Of a DNA stretch of 64,000 nucleotides, positions 47,801-59,195 are shown one piece after another. Position 1 is the first letter of the stretch; each line of letters begins with the position of its first letter. The notes under the pieces are model-generated. The model ran no database searches and was not told where the DNA came from. It saw nothing but the letters and a program-made list of their open reading frames with translations. Source of the stretch: Luscinia megarhynchos. Lineage: Eukaryota > Chordata > Aves > Passeriformes > Turdidae. The stretch is taken from assembly GCA_034336665.1 (NCBI GenBank), contig CM067591.1:124001-188000 (forward strand). The letters run 5' to 3'. Made by a program: the position numbers and the translations under genes.

Positions 47801-50237
47801 CTTCCTTCGTGCAGCTCCAGGTAGGAATTGGCTGAGTCCTAACTCTACCCCAGAGAGAAGATGCGTCTGTCCTGTTCCTCCGGATTGCAGCTGCCTGATT
47901 AGAGCTGAAGCAACTCCCAGCTCTGTCCTGTCATTAAATCACTCAGGCAGCAGGAGATGAGAGGATACCAAGGGCTAAGTCACTCCAGTTCCTTGCCCTT
48001 GATGTGGACAGAATTGCTGCAGGTCAGCACGTAGGTCAGCAGTAACAGGTGGCAGCTCATGCCGCCGCAGGATTTTCTGCTGAGCCATCCCGAGGGGCAT
48101 TTCTTGACTTGCTCTATCCCTCAGCGACTCCATGTCCCAGCCTTTCCCTCCCTGCAGAGCCTGGGAGGTGAAAAGGGCTGACTAAGCCCTTCCCAACCCG
48201 CAGGAAAGGGCCCAGGTTGATCGCCAGCTCTGCGACACCTCTGTCATCGTCAAGATGGACAACAACCGAGACCTGGACATGGAAAGCATCATCAAGAACG
48301 TTGAGTGCTGGTACCAGGAGATTGCCCAGAAGAGCAAAGAAGAAGTCGATGCTTTCTACCAGACCAGGGTGAGCAAGAGGCCAGCTGGGTCTGTGCCTGG
48401 CAAAGCCACAGGCCAAAAGTGACAATTGTCCTGTTTCTTGGTTCCAGTTTCAGGAGCTGCAGGATAAGAGAGGGAAATACTGCCATGACCTGCAGAGCAA
48501 CAAGTGTGAGATTTCAGAGCTCACTCGGATGATCCAGAAGCTGCAGTGTGAGCTGGAGAGCGTCAAGAAGCAGGTAGGAGATGTTTCCAGAGAAGCAGGA
48601 CAGCTCAGACAAGGGGCAAGGTGATGCATTAATCTCGAGAAGACTTGAGATCTGCCCTAGGTCCTGGCTGGAAAGTGAAAAGTGGGTGGAGAGGGATGGG
48701 ATGCTAGTGGAGTTTCCCTGTTTGCAATTGGAAGAGCAGATTTATCCAAACCCGGAGTGTCCAAGGACTAGGATAAGAAGCTTTGCAGACACCTGCACTG
48801 TTGTCCTCCCCTGACAGGTCTCCTGCCTGCAAACCTCCATTTGTGACGTTGAGCAGCGTGGGGATTGTGCCCTCAAAGACGCGCGGGAAAAGCACGTTGA
48901 GCTGCAGAACGCTCTGCAGAAGGCCAAGGACGAGCTGGCCTGCATGCTGCGGGACTACCAGGAGCTGCTCAACGTCAAGCTGGCCCTGGACATCGAGATT
49001 GCCACCTACAAGACTCTGCTGGAGGGTGAAGAGAGCAGGTGGGTGACTCATTTCCCTCCTGTGTACCTGAGGCCATGGCAGCTCCTGCTCCCCAGTGAAT
49101 TCTACAGGTCCAAGACCTCCCCAGGCTCACAGAAATGGACCTGGAGAGGAGCTTGGAGGCCATGGAGGTGACACGGGTGCCAGCAAAAGCAGTCCCTGTC
49201 CTAGGGATAGCGAGGCGTGTTACAAGGGACTAAGGGTCTGGATTGTGGCTGGAAGTTGTGACTAACGTGTGTTTCTCTTTTCTCCCCACAGGATATGTGT
49301 GGGGAACCCTGTGAGCGTGTGTAAGTAACTGCACATTTTCAGTCATGAAGATTTTTTTTGTTTTAGGAAAGATTCCTTTGGGAGAAGCATTACCTGTCCC
49401 TCTGCTTCCCTTCTCCAGTTCTGGAAAGTTTAGCCTCAGAAATCTCAAATACCTTAGAATTTTTTTAAAAAATCAGCTTTTGAAGTGAGTGGAGAAGGTC
49501 AAACTCAAGACTCCACCCTTGGAGGCAACAGGGAGATGTCCTGGGGACATGGGATATGTGCTGAACCTGGGAGGCACCAGCAAGGGGGGGATGCACGAGG
49601 GGATGTGTTGGAATGGGGAAGGAGCAGGAAGGAACAGGGGCTCGGACGTGCTGGACAAATCCGGAGATCAGGTGTGGTTGGTTCTGTCACTCAAGAAACA
49701 ACCTGCCTCGTGAAAGTCTTGCCTTTTCCCCCCTAACTGGCCCGCACGGCCTCTGTTGCAGCTGTGGTCAGCAGCGGCTACAACGTGCCCGAGGACTGCG
49801 GGATGATGGTCAGCGGGGCCGCGTGCGGCTACGGCTCGCTGGGCCGGCGGGCCGGCCGGCACGGCGCCCAGAGCGGCGGCTTCAGCTCGCGCAGCGCCGG
49901 CGTCCACCCCAGGAGAGTGCTCAGCTCGGTGGCCAAGCAGTGCATCCCCGAGGTGTTCTGCCAGGCCGGGGCGGCCAGCTGCCGGGCCGGGGGCTTCAGC
50001 TCCCGCAGCGGGGGGTACCCGGCCCGGGCCGCGGCCAGCGCGGCCAGCGGCGCCGCGGGCGCCAGGATGGGGCCCTGCCAGGCCGCAGGGGTGCTCAGCT
50101 TCGGCAACCAGGGCTGCGTCATCCGGCAGCTGGCAGGGCCCCCCGTCGTCGTGTCCAGCGGCCCCGAGGTCGTGGGATGCAACAACGGCGTGGTGGGGAA
50201 TTTTGGGGTGGTCAGAGACCCCTGCGTGGTGCCGTAG
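44841..50237 (+). CDS. Keratin D: cysteine-rich type II keratin, complete, 606 aa
   Basis: Exons: 44841-45272, 46243-46457, 46851-46911, 47527-47622, 48204-48368, 48448-48573, 48818-49038, 49292-49320, 49762-50237; the sum (1,821 nt) is in frame and introns are GT-AG. Starts [17 protein letters not shown]. Head 1-126; initiation motif [18 protein letters not shown] at 127-144; termination motif ending LLEGEESR at about 411-439; tail of about 167 aa. I count 35 cysteines: 9 in exon 1, about 16 in exons 2-7, 1 in exon 8, 9 in the tail (for example [14 protein letters not shown] and [17 protein letters not shown]). Keratin B has only about three in its rod. Cysteine enrichment is typical of hard keratins that form disulphide links, so a hard or cornified tissue is a reasonable inference. 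The tail has little Gly repeat but many Ala/Ser/Arg and two GGFSSRS motifs. Exons 1 and 9 are very GC-rich. Intron 1 has degenerate repeats of about 30 bp at 45950-46090. Confidence 0.95.
46704..46792. repeat. Four-copy tandem repeat, intron 2 of keratin D
   Basis: A 22-23 bp unit starting gtcatttatacct, four copies, ending about 60 bp before exon 3. Confidence 0.85.
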
Positions 50238-51039
50238 GCCGCGGAGGGCCCGGACGTGCCAGCGCTGCGCCGAGAGCACGCGGGGCCATTCCTCGGCCCT
50301 CAGCAGCAGCATTTGTCACCAAACCCATTCCCACATTCGTTAGCCCCGGATTTATCCCCCCAAACTGTGTTTTCAGAGTCCCCAAGCCTAAATACCCCTC
50401 TAGAAACTTCTGCAGGTGCTCAGCACAGTGTGATTTCTGAATCCTCACTTAAGGTTATCAGAGCTTTAAGGGTTTGTTTGTTGCGCTGCTTCTCCCTCTG
50501 TCTTTTCCCATAACAAGCTGATTAATTAACAATATTCCCCACTCCAAGCTCCCTCTTTTTTTTTTCCAGCTCCTCCCAAAGCATTTCAGAAAAGAGAGTG
50601 AGGATTTAACTGCTTAACTTTCCCAGGAGATGCTGCAAAGAGCAGACTCCCTTTATTTTTATCCTATCTTTTTTTTTTTTCCTCCAAGAAAACCCTGTGC
50701 TGCAAATTTATGCTTAAACCTGAAACAAAGCAATTTTCAAAGCACCTGCTGGTTACTCCACAGACATCAGGTGCTTTTTTTTTTTTTTTTTTTTTTTCTT
50801 TTGTGTGTGGAATTTGCTTATGGATGACCATGTAGTACCTTAATTTGCTTCTGCATGTTGGGGTGGCTAGCTCAAGGCGTGCTGATTTTTAGAAGAGATC
50901 ACCCCCTTTCCTTTTCCATTCCCCCAAAATACCAAGGGAAGTTACTGGTGCATAAACTGTCCGTATTGACACCTTGGACAGCACGAATGGAGCTGTTCCC
51001 ATTGACTGCCCAAACTTCCCAGCTTTTCACTGTGGCCTC

Positions 51040-51045
51040 AATAAA
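51040..51045 (+). terminator. Poly(A) signal of keratin D
   Basis: AATAAA in 'ctcaataaactgcttt', about 800 bp after the stop and similar in context to the A and B signals. A run of about 23 T lies in the 3' UTR near 50775-50797. Confidence 0.75.
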
Positions 51046-53825
51046 CTGCTTTAAAAGGATGTCTTCTGTCTCTCAATTTTTGCATAGATAGTATTTAAAG
51101 AAACTACAAAATAGGTGAAAAAATACTCTGGGGAGAAGTAAGAACCAAAGAGACCTTTGGATTCTCTGTAGGCAGTTTGGGACACGGTGGGCTCAGCTGT
51201 CACTGGGGGTTACTCTGGTTTATTTATCTCCTCATAGCATATCATGTAAGATATTTTATAGATCAATTAACAATTGGTGTCAAAGGTTTCCAGGAATATC
51301 CAAAATAATCCTGAGCACCAGTGGTGTTTTCCAGCCTGCTGCAACCTCCAAACAATGTATTTGTTTGATCCTTTCACGTCAGAGCAGTTGAATTAAGATG
51401 AATTCAGCACTGCCCTTCTGGGCTCATAGGTCTGGTGATCAGGGCTGTGGGACCAGAGTCCTGCTCCAGACACAAAACCTCGGCTTTGGTGGCATTGGTG
51501 ATGACGACAAAGTGTTATTTGAATGGTGTGACTTCAAAGGCAATGAGATCTCTTGGCCATAATGGGGTGGGATTGACTTTGCCCCAGTTTTGGAGTCTCC
51601 TATGTTGAGCTCAGCAGGGTTACTGGGGGTTTATTTCATGGAAAAAAAATGATATTTCCACAGGGTGATTCATCTGGCCAAACACAGGTGCCTAATTTAG
51701 TATGAAATGGGTTGATCTTGAGGCTGTCTGGACCACCGGATCTGTCCTGGCTCTGGAGGCAGCCCCGGGCAGGGGGATTAGCCCAAACATGGGTGTCCCA
51801 TGCCAGGCGCCTGCAAGTTCCCAGGAATCCTCCCTGCCTCTCCCCGCCAGGCTTGCAGACGTGATTATCACAGGGAATTTCTTCCTGTCTCCAGCCCAGG
51901 AAGAATTACAGGTCACACAGTCCCAGTAATCTCCCTACTCTCACAGGGCAAAATTCTAATTGCAGCCTGAAAAAAGGGGACAATTAAAGGGCGAGGCGGG
52001 GAAGAAGATCAGCACCTTTGGGGAAGGGCAGGGGATGATCCTTTCTGTGCTGAGAGTGGAAAATGCATCATCCAGCTCTGACCAGCCGAGTGCCAGACCC
52101 CGATGCTTGTCCTCCACCTGTGCCCTCTCTCCAACGAGGAATCCCAGTTCTGCAGGTTCATTTTTAATTGGCTCCAAGTAGGTAGGATGGAGCCCACCTC
52201 AGCAGGGAGTTCTGCATCTGAGCTTGCTTCATTCATTACTTGCAACTGGAATTTGGAAACAGGAGTCACTCACATCAGGCAGCTTCTGTCGGTGTGAACA
52301 TCGTGGATTCCTCGTGTGGTGTCCGGGTGTCACTCTGCCTTGGCCAAGTGTCCAGGAAACACTGCAGCTCCAAATTTGGGTCTTGTGTCTGTGAGGAGGC
52401 CTGGCTGTCCCTTCACAATCCATACCCAGCATGATTCAGCTTGGCTTTGTGCCCAGCTCTCTCTTGGATTTTGCTGAAAAGATGGTTTACTGAGGAAGAG
52501 GAGGGGGAGGAAGCCCTGCTTTGGAGCTGGGCTTTGGCCCTCACCTGGCTGACCTGGCCCACTGCTCTTCCCCCTGCCTTCCCTGCCTTTATGGCCTGGA
52601 AGAACAGGAACTGGCTCTGCATGGCATTCCCCAGCTCAGCGGGCCGGGGGCCTGGCAAGCCCCAGAACTTCCAGAGCTTTCCCCCGACCATTAAAGTCAG
52701 ACACCCAGGCAGCCCGAGAGAGGACTCGAGCCTGGGCTGACCCTGTGGGCCTTGGGCTGAGCTCAGACAGGAGCCTGAAATACTCTGAGCGTTACCAAGA
52801 ATGAGTCTTCCCATTCCTGACTGAGGAAGCAGGAGGTGGCTGCCTAATTTCGGAGGAATAATGAACTTTTACTGGCCTGAATAAGAGAGAGAAGAAAGGG
52901 AGATGATCCTGCCTCACCCAAAACAAGGGCAGCTCCTTTCCTCCTCTCCTGGAGCCAACACCCAAATATTCTGAGCTATAATATTAACAAACCAAAGAGG
53001 GAAATGAAGGCTGCATTTATTTTTCTCTCTCTGGCTACAGCACTTAAAAATTTTATCACAGAAGCAAAGGGAAAATGTTCATCTCAAATGGTTTTCAAAC
53101 CATTCATTAAAGCTGTAAAACAATCCTAAAATCCTCTCCTGGCAAGGGATTTCTACCTGTCTTCCCAATATTTATTTTGTGTTTTTATCTTGGGGATTGT
53201 TTTGCCTTTATTATTTTTATTTCCTTTTTAGTCTTAAGGAGTGTTTTGACTGTTTTTCTCATTCTTTCCAATAGCAACAAGTACAAACACTTTAAGTTGG
53301 GGAACTGGAATTTCTGTCAATTAAAAATAATCAAAGAAAACATTTTGATACTGGAGCAATGTCTCCATGAAGTTCTTCTAGCAAAAAAAAAAAAAAAAGT
53401 TTAGAAATACCATTCCAGGAATTTTATTCTATTAAATGTCTTGGGTTTGGTTGACTAATTGAGTAAAATTAACATCATCCCAACCAAACCCAAGACACCA
53501 AACCAAAGCCTAGCATGGCTAAGGAGATGAGAATGGCAAGCAGCAAAGCCATCCAGGCTGAGTGGCACCGTCCAGGTCTCTTCCATCTTCCAGGGGACAC
53601 ACGGAGGGGTTCCCCCTCCAAAAAGCAAATGTGTGCTGCCAGAAGAGCAGCATGAGGAGAGGGGAGACTCTGCTCCTGCACTGACACCTCCCCACCCTCC
53701 CTAACAAGCATCTTCCAGTTCAACCATCCTGAGCAGGGTGGGACGACTCTGCCACGAATTCACCTTTAAATAGGAGAGATGGATGGCACAAACCCACCCA
53801 GGCTGAGCTTAATTTACCAATTAGA
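51046..53825. other. Downstream of keratin D, no gene seen
   Basis: No coding signal. AT-rich around 52970-53420 with an A run at about 53383-53398. Confidence 0.5.
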
Positions 53826-53829
53826 AAGG

Positions 53830-53960
53830 CGAGGCTCGGGCCTGGCACAGGCTGCTGAGGGAAGCTGTGGCTGCCCCGTCCTGGAAGTTGCAAGGCCAGG
53901 CTGGACAGGGCCTGGAGCAGCCTGGATGGGATGGGCTTTAAGGTTGCTCAATGGGATTCT
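53830..53960 (+). mobile_element. CR1 3'-end fragment
   Basis: 'gcacaggctgctgagggaagc' type segment then 'aaggccaggctggacaggg' and 'tttaaggttgctcaatggg'. Confidence 0.6.
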
Positions 53961-55180
53961 TCTCCTACATCATCTCACTGCACTGGATGCACCAACACTG
54001 GAATGGAGGAAGGGGAGGAAGAGGTGGGACCCTGACAGGAACAGAGAGAAAGTAATCTCCCAGAAAATCACCTCTCAAAGTCCTGGCCACAGCGTGTCCC
54101 CGCAGCACAAGGCAGGAACAGCAGCACAACCACAGCGGGAGCAACACCCATCCCAGTAAAGAGTTGAGCTGGTAATTAACCCTGCAGAATGAATGGAACA
54201 AGGAAACGTTCTCCCAGCCAAGGCTGTCATTTAAGCTTTTCCACTTGCTCATTATTCCCCGTGTGTAAGAGTTACCAAAATGTTTTTTTATGTCAAAAGC
54301 TGACACCAACCACCACGAGCCAAACAAAACCAGGCAGGCTCAAGAGACACTTCTTCCATCCAGCCTGGATAAGGAATCCAAGATAAGGAATATTTACTTA
54401 AGTCTGCCACTAGACAGGCTCTTTCCCTGGCATTTCTGCCCCTTCCTTCTCTCCTGACCTGAAATAAGATAAAGATGCTGAACCTCTGCACTTTAGCATT
54501 GAATGAGGAGTTCTTGAAGCCTTTAGCTCAGTATCAGCAGTAAAGGAAAAATCAAACTCATCCAGCCTTTAAATCAACAGCAAAAATTGGATCAGATTTA
54601 CTGGGACAAGAACCCTTTCTGGCCTGTGTGGAGATGGTGGTGGTGGAGAATGTCAGGAGAAGGTGAGAGGGACACGAGGGGTGAGCATTTATGCCTTAGG
54701 CTTGGCTTTAACAATCTCAGAGTCTGGGGAATGCAGAGATTTGGGGTTCTGGCAGCAGAGGGGTTGCAGGATGAATCCTACTCATGGTGATTCCAGTTGC
54801 TCTCACTCTGCAAACAATGAAAGAGAGAGAACAAGCAGAGATCTGGGGATGAATCACCTGGGACTGTGAGAGAGAGAAAGAAATCTCAGGAGTAAATCTG
54901 CCTCCTTTGCTGACAAGGCAAGGAGTGGGATTTTTGCTCTACTCCATGGTGAATTCATTACAGAGCCAAACTGGGTAGTCTCCCAGTCACACCACAATGA
55001 TTTGGTTTGGAATATCCCACTTTAAACCAAGTCAACTTGTGCCATTTCAGCTTTTGATTTTAGGTGTTGACAAAAAGGTTTAAACGTCTCAGAAGTTCCT
55101 GGAGGACAGAAGGTGACTGATGAGTCCCCTGGAGGCGTCCAAGGGAGTGACTGGACACAGATTCACAGTGGGTGACAAGG
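53961..55180. other. Intergenic, no gene seen
   Basis: No coding signal or recognised repeat. Confidence 0.5.
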
Positions 55181-55184
55181 TGGG

Positions 55185-55260
55185 GACCGGTCACAGGTTG
55201 GACTCAATGATCCTGGAAGGCTTTTCCAGCCTCAGTGATTCTGGGATTCTGTGAAGCAGA
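55185..55260 (+). mobile_element. CR1 3'-end fragment
   Basis: 'caggttggactcaatgatcc' then 'ttttccagcctcagtgattc' and 'gggattctgtga'. Confidence 0.7.
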
Positions 55261-55973
55261 TGCAGATTTATGGCATCCCTGTACCCACGGGAATGATTAT
55301 CAGTGATAATCTGGGCTTCTTTGGTTTTGGCTATCCAATTATCAGTCTGCTTCCAGTTCCTGGGAAGTCCAGTGGTTTTATTTCCCCTTTCTGACTCCAA
55401 ATGAGATGTCTCTTGTCCTGAGACATTACTTTCTGTTCATTGCCATTTACTACATCCATTTGCTACACCCTTTACTACAGCCCTCACTCCACTGTCACTC
55501 CTTCCAGCACACAAAGGTGGAGCCAATGGGGACTCAGCTGCACTCATGGGAAATCCACGGTTGGATTGTCAGGAAGGTGGGAACAAACAAGATCCAAAGA
55601 ACCTGCAACAGAGCAGATTGTGGGTAGATAGGTAAGAAATTAGTCCCTAATTAGTTCCTCCTGCCAACACTCATTCCTTGCAGTAAGACAGCTCCACAAT
55701 CCATGCTTTATTCCAAAGCAAGCTGTTCCCTGTGATGTGGTCAGTGTTACTAATGGGAGGGCAGGGAGGGAAAGGGTTTGGTCAGAGATCTGAGTTGTGA
55801 AGGGGTGGATCAGGGCAGGACAAAGATATCCCAGGCCTGTGGTCCAGGCTTAGTGTGTGGGGAGGATTCTCCACCTCCACCTCCTTGGATAAAGCAAAGT
55901 GGGATCATGCAGGGCTTTTCCTCCCTTCAGCTTAACACAGCTTCCCTTTTAAGGTGGTGTTAGTGGAAATGCC
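55261..55973. other. Intergenic, no gene seen
   Basis: No coding signal or recognised repeat. Confidence 0.5.
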
Positions 55974-56050
55974 TTTATTTATTTTTATTTTTATTTTTAT
56001 TTTTATTTTTATTTTTATTTTTATTTTTATTTTTATTTTTATTTTTTATT
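55974..56050. repeat. (ATTTT)n array
   Basis: About 14 almost pure ATTTT units. Confidence 0.95.
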
Positions 56051-56221
56051 CTTCTTCAGTCCTGGCACATGGGGAACATCGGACCTATTTCTTTGGTGGC
56101 CAAGCCAAACACCTGGGTAAATTCTGACCTAATTTTAAAGGGGTTCAAGTTGCTCTTTTCTACAACCATGAAACCTTCTCAGGAGGTTTGCTCTTCCCAG
56201 AGCACAGATGAGCAGAGTCAC

Positions 56222-56300
56222 CTCTGTAAAAGTTGGACTTGGTGATCCTTTTGAGTGCCTTCCAACTGAGAATATTCTGTGATTCTGTGATTGTTCCTCT
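56222..56300 (+). mobile_element. CR1 3'-end fragment
   Basis: 'aagttggacttggtgatcc' then 'gccttccaactgagaatattc' style sequence and 'tgtgattctgtgatt'. Confidence 0.7.
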
Positions 56301-56934
56301 CTACTTTTTCCAGGTCTGTGTCATTGAGATGGCTCGAGGAAGCTCCTAACCACAGACAACACCCTCCACAAATGTGCTCAGAAGAAAAGAAAGGAACCCA
56401 AGCCCCAGCCAGCCATGCAAAGCAGCCAAGTGTGAACCAGTGTCACTGGTCCTGGCTGGCTCTGGGAGCTGCTGGTGCTGCAGGAGCCGATGGGGCAGGG
56501 TGGGCTGGCGAGGCAAGGGCTGGGAGTGCTGGGCTGTGTTTGAAGAGCAGAAATCCCTCCCTGTCTGTCCAGGGAAACGCAGGTTGGATTTGCTTTTTTC
56601 CCCTGAAACACCCGTGTGTCCAGGACAGCCTAGGCTGGTGGTGGCAGAGCTGGGCTGTGCTCCACCAGGGCTCTGGGCTGGTTCTATATGGGAACAAAAA
56701 TACCACGAATGTTCTTCAGGGTTCAGGTGGAGAATCCTCTGTCTCCACCCAGTGCTCTCTGGCCTTGGCCCAGCTCAGCAGGGGGATTATTCACTTCCAG
56801 GATTAAAGGTGTTTTCTTCTGTGCTGCACCACCCCAATCCGGGCAGTAGCTGCAGGATGGAGACTCCATTAGATAATTAGTTCTGCATTTCCCAAAAGTG
56901 ATGCAAATGGAGGGGATTCACTCTGGACAGCAGC

Positions 56935-57872
56935 TTTTCTACCACCTTTAGGCACAAAGTTTGTGACACCTCTGTTGCTGTGAAAATGGACAATTTTTGG
57001 AATAATGCCCCGTTGGAAATCCCAGGGCACAGCCCAGAGCAGGCTTCAAGGCTTTGAACCATAAAGGAAGAAGGAATCAGCTACTGAATATTATTGCACA
57101 AGAGCACTCCCAGCTCTGGAGGAGCCCAGATGTTGACCTGGGATAAGGAATTAAACAGGACCTCTGCCAGCTGCCTTGAAATGGGCTGTTTTGTACAACA
57201 AAAATTAATTGGCAGTTACTCTGCAATAAAGTAAGGGGAAAGAGGGGAAAGAATAAAAACCTCTCTGATTTTAAGGTTCTGGTTCAGTTCTGGGTTCAAA
57301 GAATGAGGATTGCGGGTAAGGGAGTGAACTCTGCACCCAAGAGCTCGGTATTCAGAGCCCTGCAGAGCTCTGTGAGTGACAGAGATGTGGGTTTGGCTGG
57401 GAAGGAGGTGCTAAACTCCGCGGGGTGAAAGGAACTTCTGCCAAACCCGGCAGCAGTCTCAGAAACAACCAGACCCCTCTGTCATGAGCTCTTGGAGTGA
57501 CTTGAAAGGAGCTGCTCAAAGGGGCAGTGACGTTCTGGGGACAGCCCAGGGTGTTCGTCAGCCCTTAATGAAACGAGGCTGAGGAAGCCACAGCTGTCGT
57601 GCTCGGTAATTAAAGGGAAAGTAGAGCCACCTGTGTGTGCTCTGGGAGCAGCCTGGCTCAGACAGGATCAGGAAGGCTGAGCTGGGCAGCGACAGCATTG
57701 CAAAAACGCCTGGGAGGAAAAAAAAACAAAACATGAAATGATCCCCAGGTGAAGCCAAGGAGGAGCTTGGAATACCAGGGGTGCAATTATTGGGATGCCT
57801 TGAACACCAAGCTGGCATTGGATCATGGAGATTTCCACATGCAAACCATTCTGCCTGGGGAGCAAGAGACGC
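56935..57872 (+). pseudogene. Type II keratin pseudogene 2 (exon 5 and exon 7 relics)
   Basis: Exon 5 relic at about 56935-57145: reads CDTSVAVKMDN against [11 protein letters not shown] of keratin D, followed by a degraded stretch that still aligns with the exon 5 end (attgcacaagagca against attgcccagaagagc). Exon 7 relic at about 57748-57872: 'gaagccaaggaggagctt', a tyrosine-glutamine remnant (LEYQ), then ALNTKLALD and a scrambled GEQE end, with AG/GT still at its edge (gacgcag, gtgctt). Exon 6 was not found. A possible exon 8 trace is near 58018-58050. Same strand and order as the live genes, so probably a decayed tandem copy. Confidence 0.6.
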
Positions 57873-58244
57873 AGGTGCTTCACACTCCCTGGGATCACAT
57901 GCAGTGCCCAGCAGGTGGATTTCCCCATGGGATATTAAGGGAGAAAATTCAACCACATAATAACAAGAACAAAGGGAGTAACAAGGCCAAACATCGATGT
58001 GTGTTTGTTGCTCTGAGAAATTGCCCTGGAGTTCCCCCAGTGAGTGTCCCCAGTGTGTCTATCCTGCCAAGCTGAGGGGGAAGAGGGAGCCTGAATCACT
58101 TGGGATCACCCATGTGCTGAGCTGGAAACGAAAATGTGAATTACTGAGATCCCTCTCAGCACAGTTGCCCAGGGAAGTGTAGGTTTACCTCATGTTCTTT
58201 CTTTGATTGTCCAACAGAGCATGGCCAGAGTCCTGTTGGCAGGA

Positions 58245-58790
58245 AATAGAGATTCATGGAATGGGTTGGGTTGGAAGGAACCTCAGAGATCATCTAAAGC
58301 CATCCCTGCCATGGCCAGGGACACTTCCCACTGGCCCAGGCTGCTCCCAGCCGTGTCCAGCCTGGCCTGGGACACCTCCAGGGATCCAGGGGCAGCCACA
58401 ATTTCTCTGGCCTCCCCACCCTCACAGGGAAGAATTTTTTTCCTGATACCCAATCTAAACCTCTTTTCTTTCGGTGGGAAGCCATTCCCCCTTGTCCTGG
58501 CACTCCAGGCCCTTAGAAACAGTCTCTGTTTGTTTCTTGTTGTCTCCTTCAGGCACTGAAAGGCCACAATTGGGTCACCCCAGAGCCTTCTCTCCTCCGG
58601 GCTGAACAATCCCAGCTCTCTCAGCCCTAACTCACAGCAGCTGCTCCATCCCTTTAATCATCTCCAGGGCCTCCCCTGGACTCTCTCCACAGCTCCACAT
58701 CCTGCTGTGCTGGGGGGTCTCACCTGAGCAGGGCACAGTGGCAGAACCCTCAACCCTGCCTGCTGCCCACGCTGGGGTCTCAGGCCAGCA
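58245..58790 (-). mobile_element. CR1 LINE fragment
   Basis: 'gggttgggttggaaggaacc' at the 3' end, then 'cttgtcctggcactccagg', 'agccttctctcctccgggc' and 'ctgctgtgctggggggtctc' in minus-strand CR1 order. Confidence 0.78.
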
Positions 58791-59014
58791 CAGAATTCAC
58801 TGGAGAATTTTCCATTCATTCTCTGTGCTGTTTCTTGGCTTCTATCCCAGTCACTCCGTGCTGGGTTTTCCTGCAGCCCAGGCTCCCAAGCCTGGTGCCA
58901 ACAGGTGCTGAGAGGGGCCCAGCTGGATTTCAGAGCTACTGTTGGCACATCTCTGGCCATGAAAGGAAGGGAGATTTAGGTCAAGCAGTGAAGGAATCCC
59001 CACCAGAATGAAAC

Positions 59015-59195
59015 CAAAGCGTGACTTTGCACCTCTGGAGGAAGTGGTGGCTGCCCCTTCCCTGGAAGTGGCCAAGGCCAGGCTGGACGAGGCTTGGAGA
59101 GCCTGGGACCGTGGAAGGTGTCCCTGCCCACGGCAGGGAGCAGAACAAGATGAGCTGTAAGGTCCCTTCCAGCCCAAACCACCCCAAAAGCATCC
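59015..59195 (+). mobile_element. CR1 3'-end fragment
   Basis: 'cttccctggaagtggccaag' and 'ggtgtccctgcccacggcagg' followed by 'aaggtcccttccagcccaaa'. Confidence 0.7.

Noticed and set aside
49613..50440. 275-residue plus-strand frame with Arg/Gly-rich sequence over the last exon of keratin D
   Set aside because: Out of frame with the spliced keratin D reading frame, which is supported by exon phases.
56850..56885. Possible exon 4 start (gcaggatggagactcc) before pseudogene 2
   Set aside because: Too short and too close to the exon 5 relic to separate from chance.
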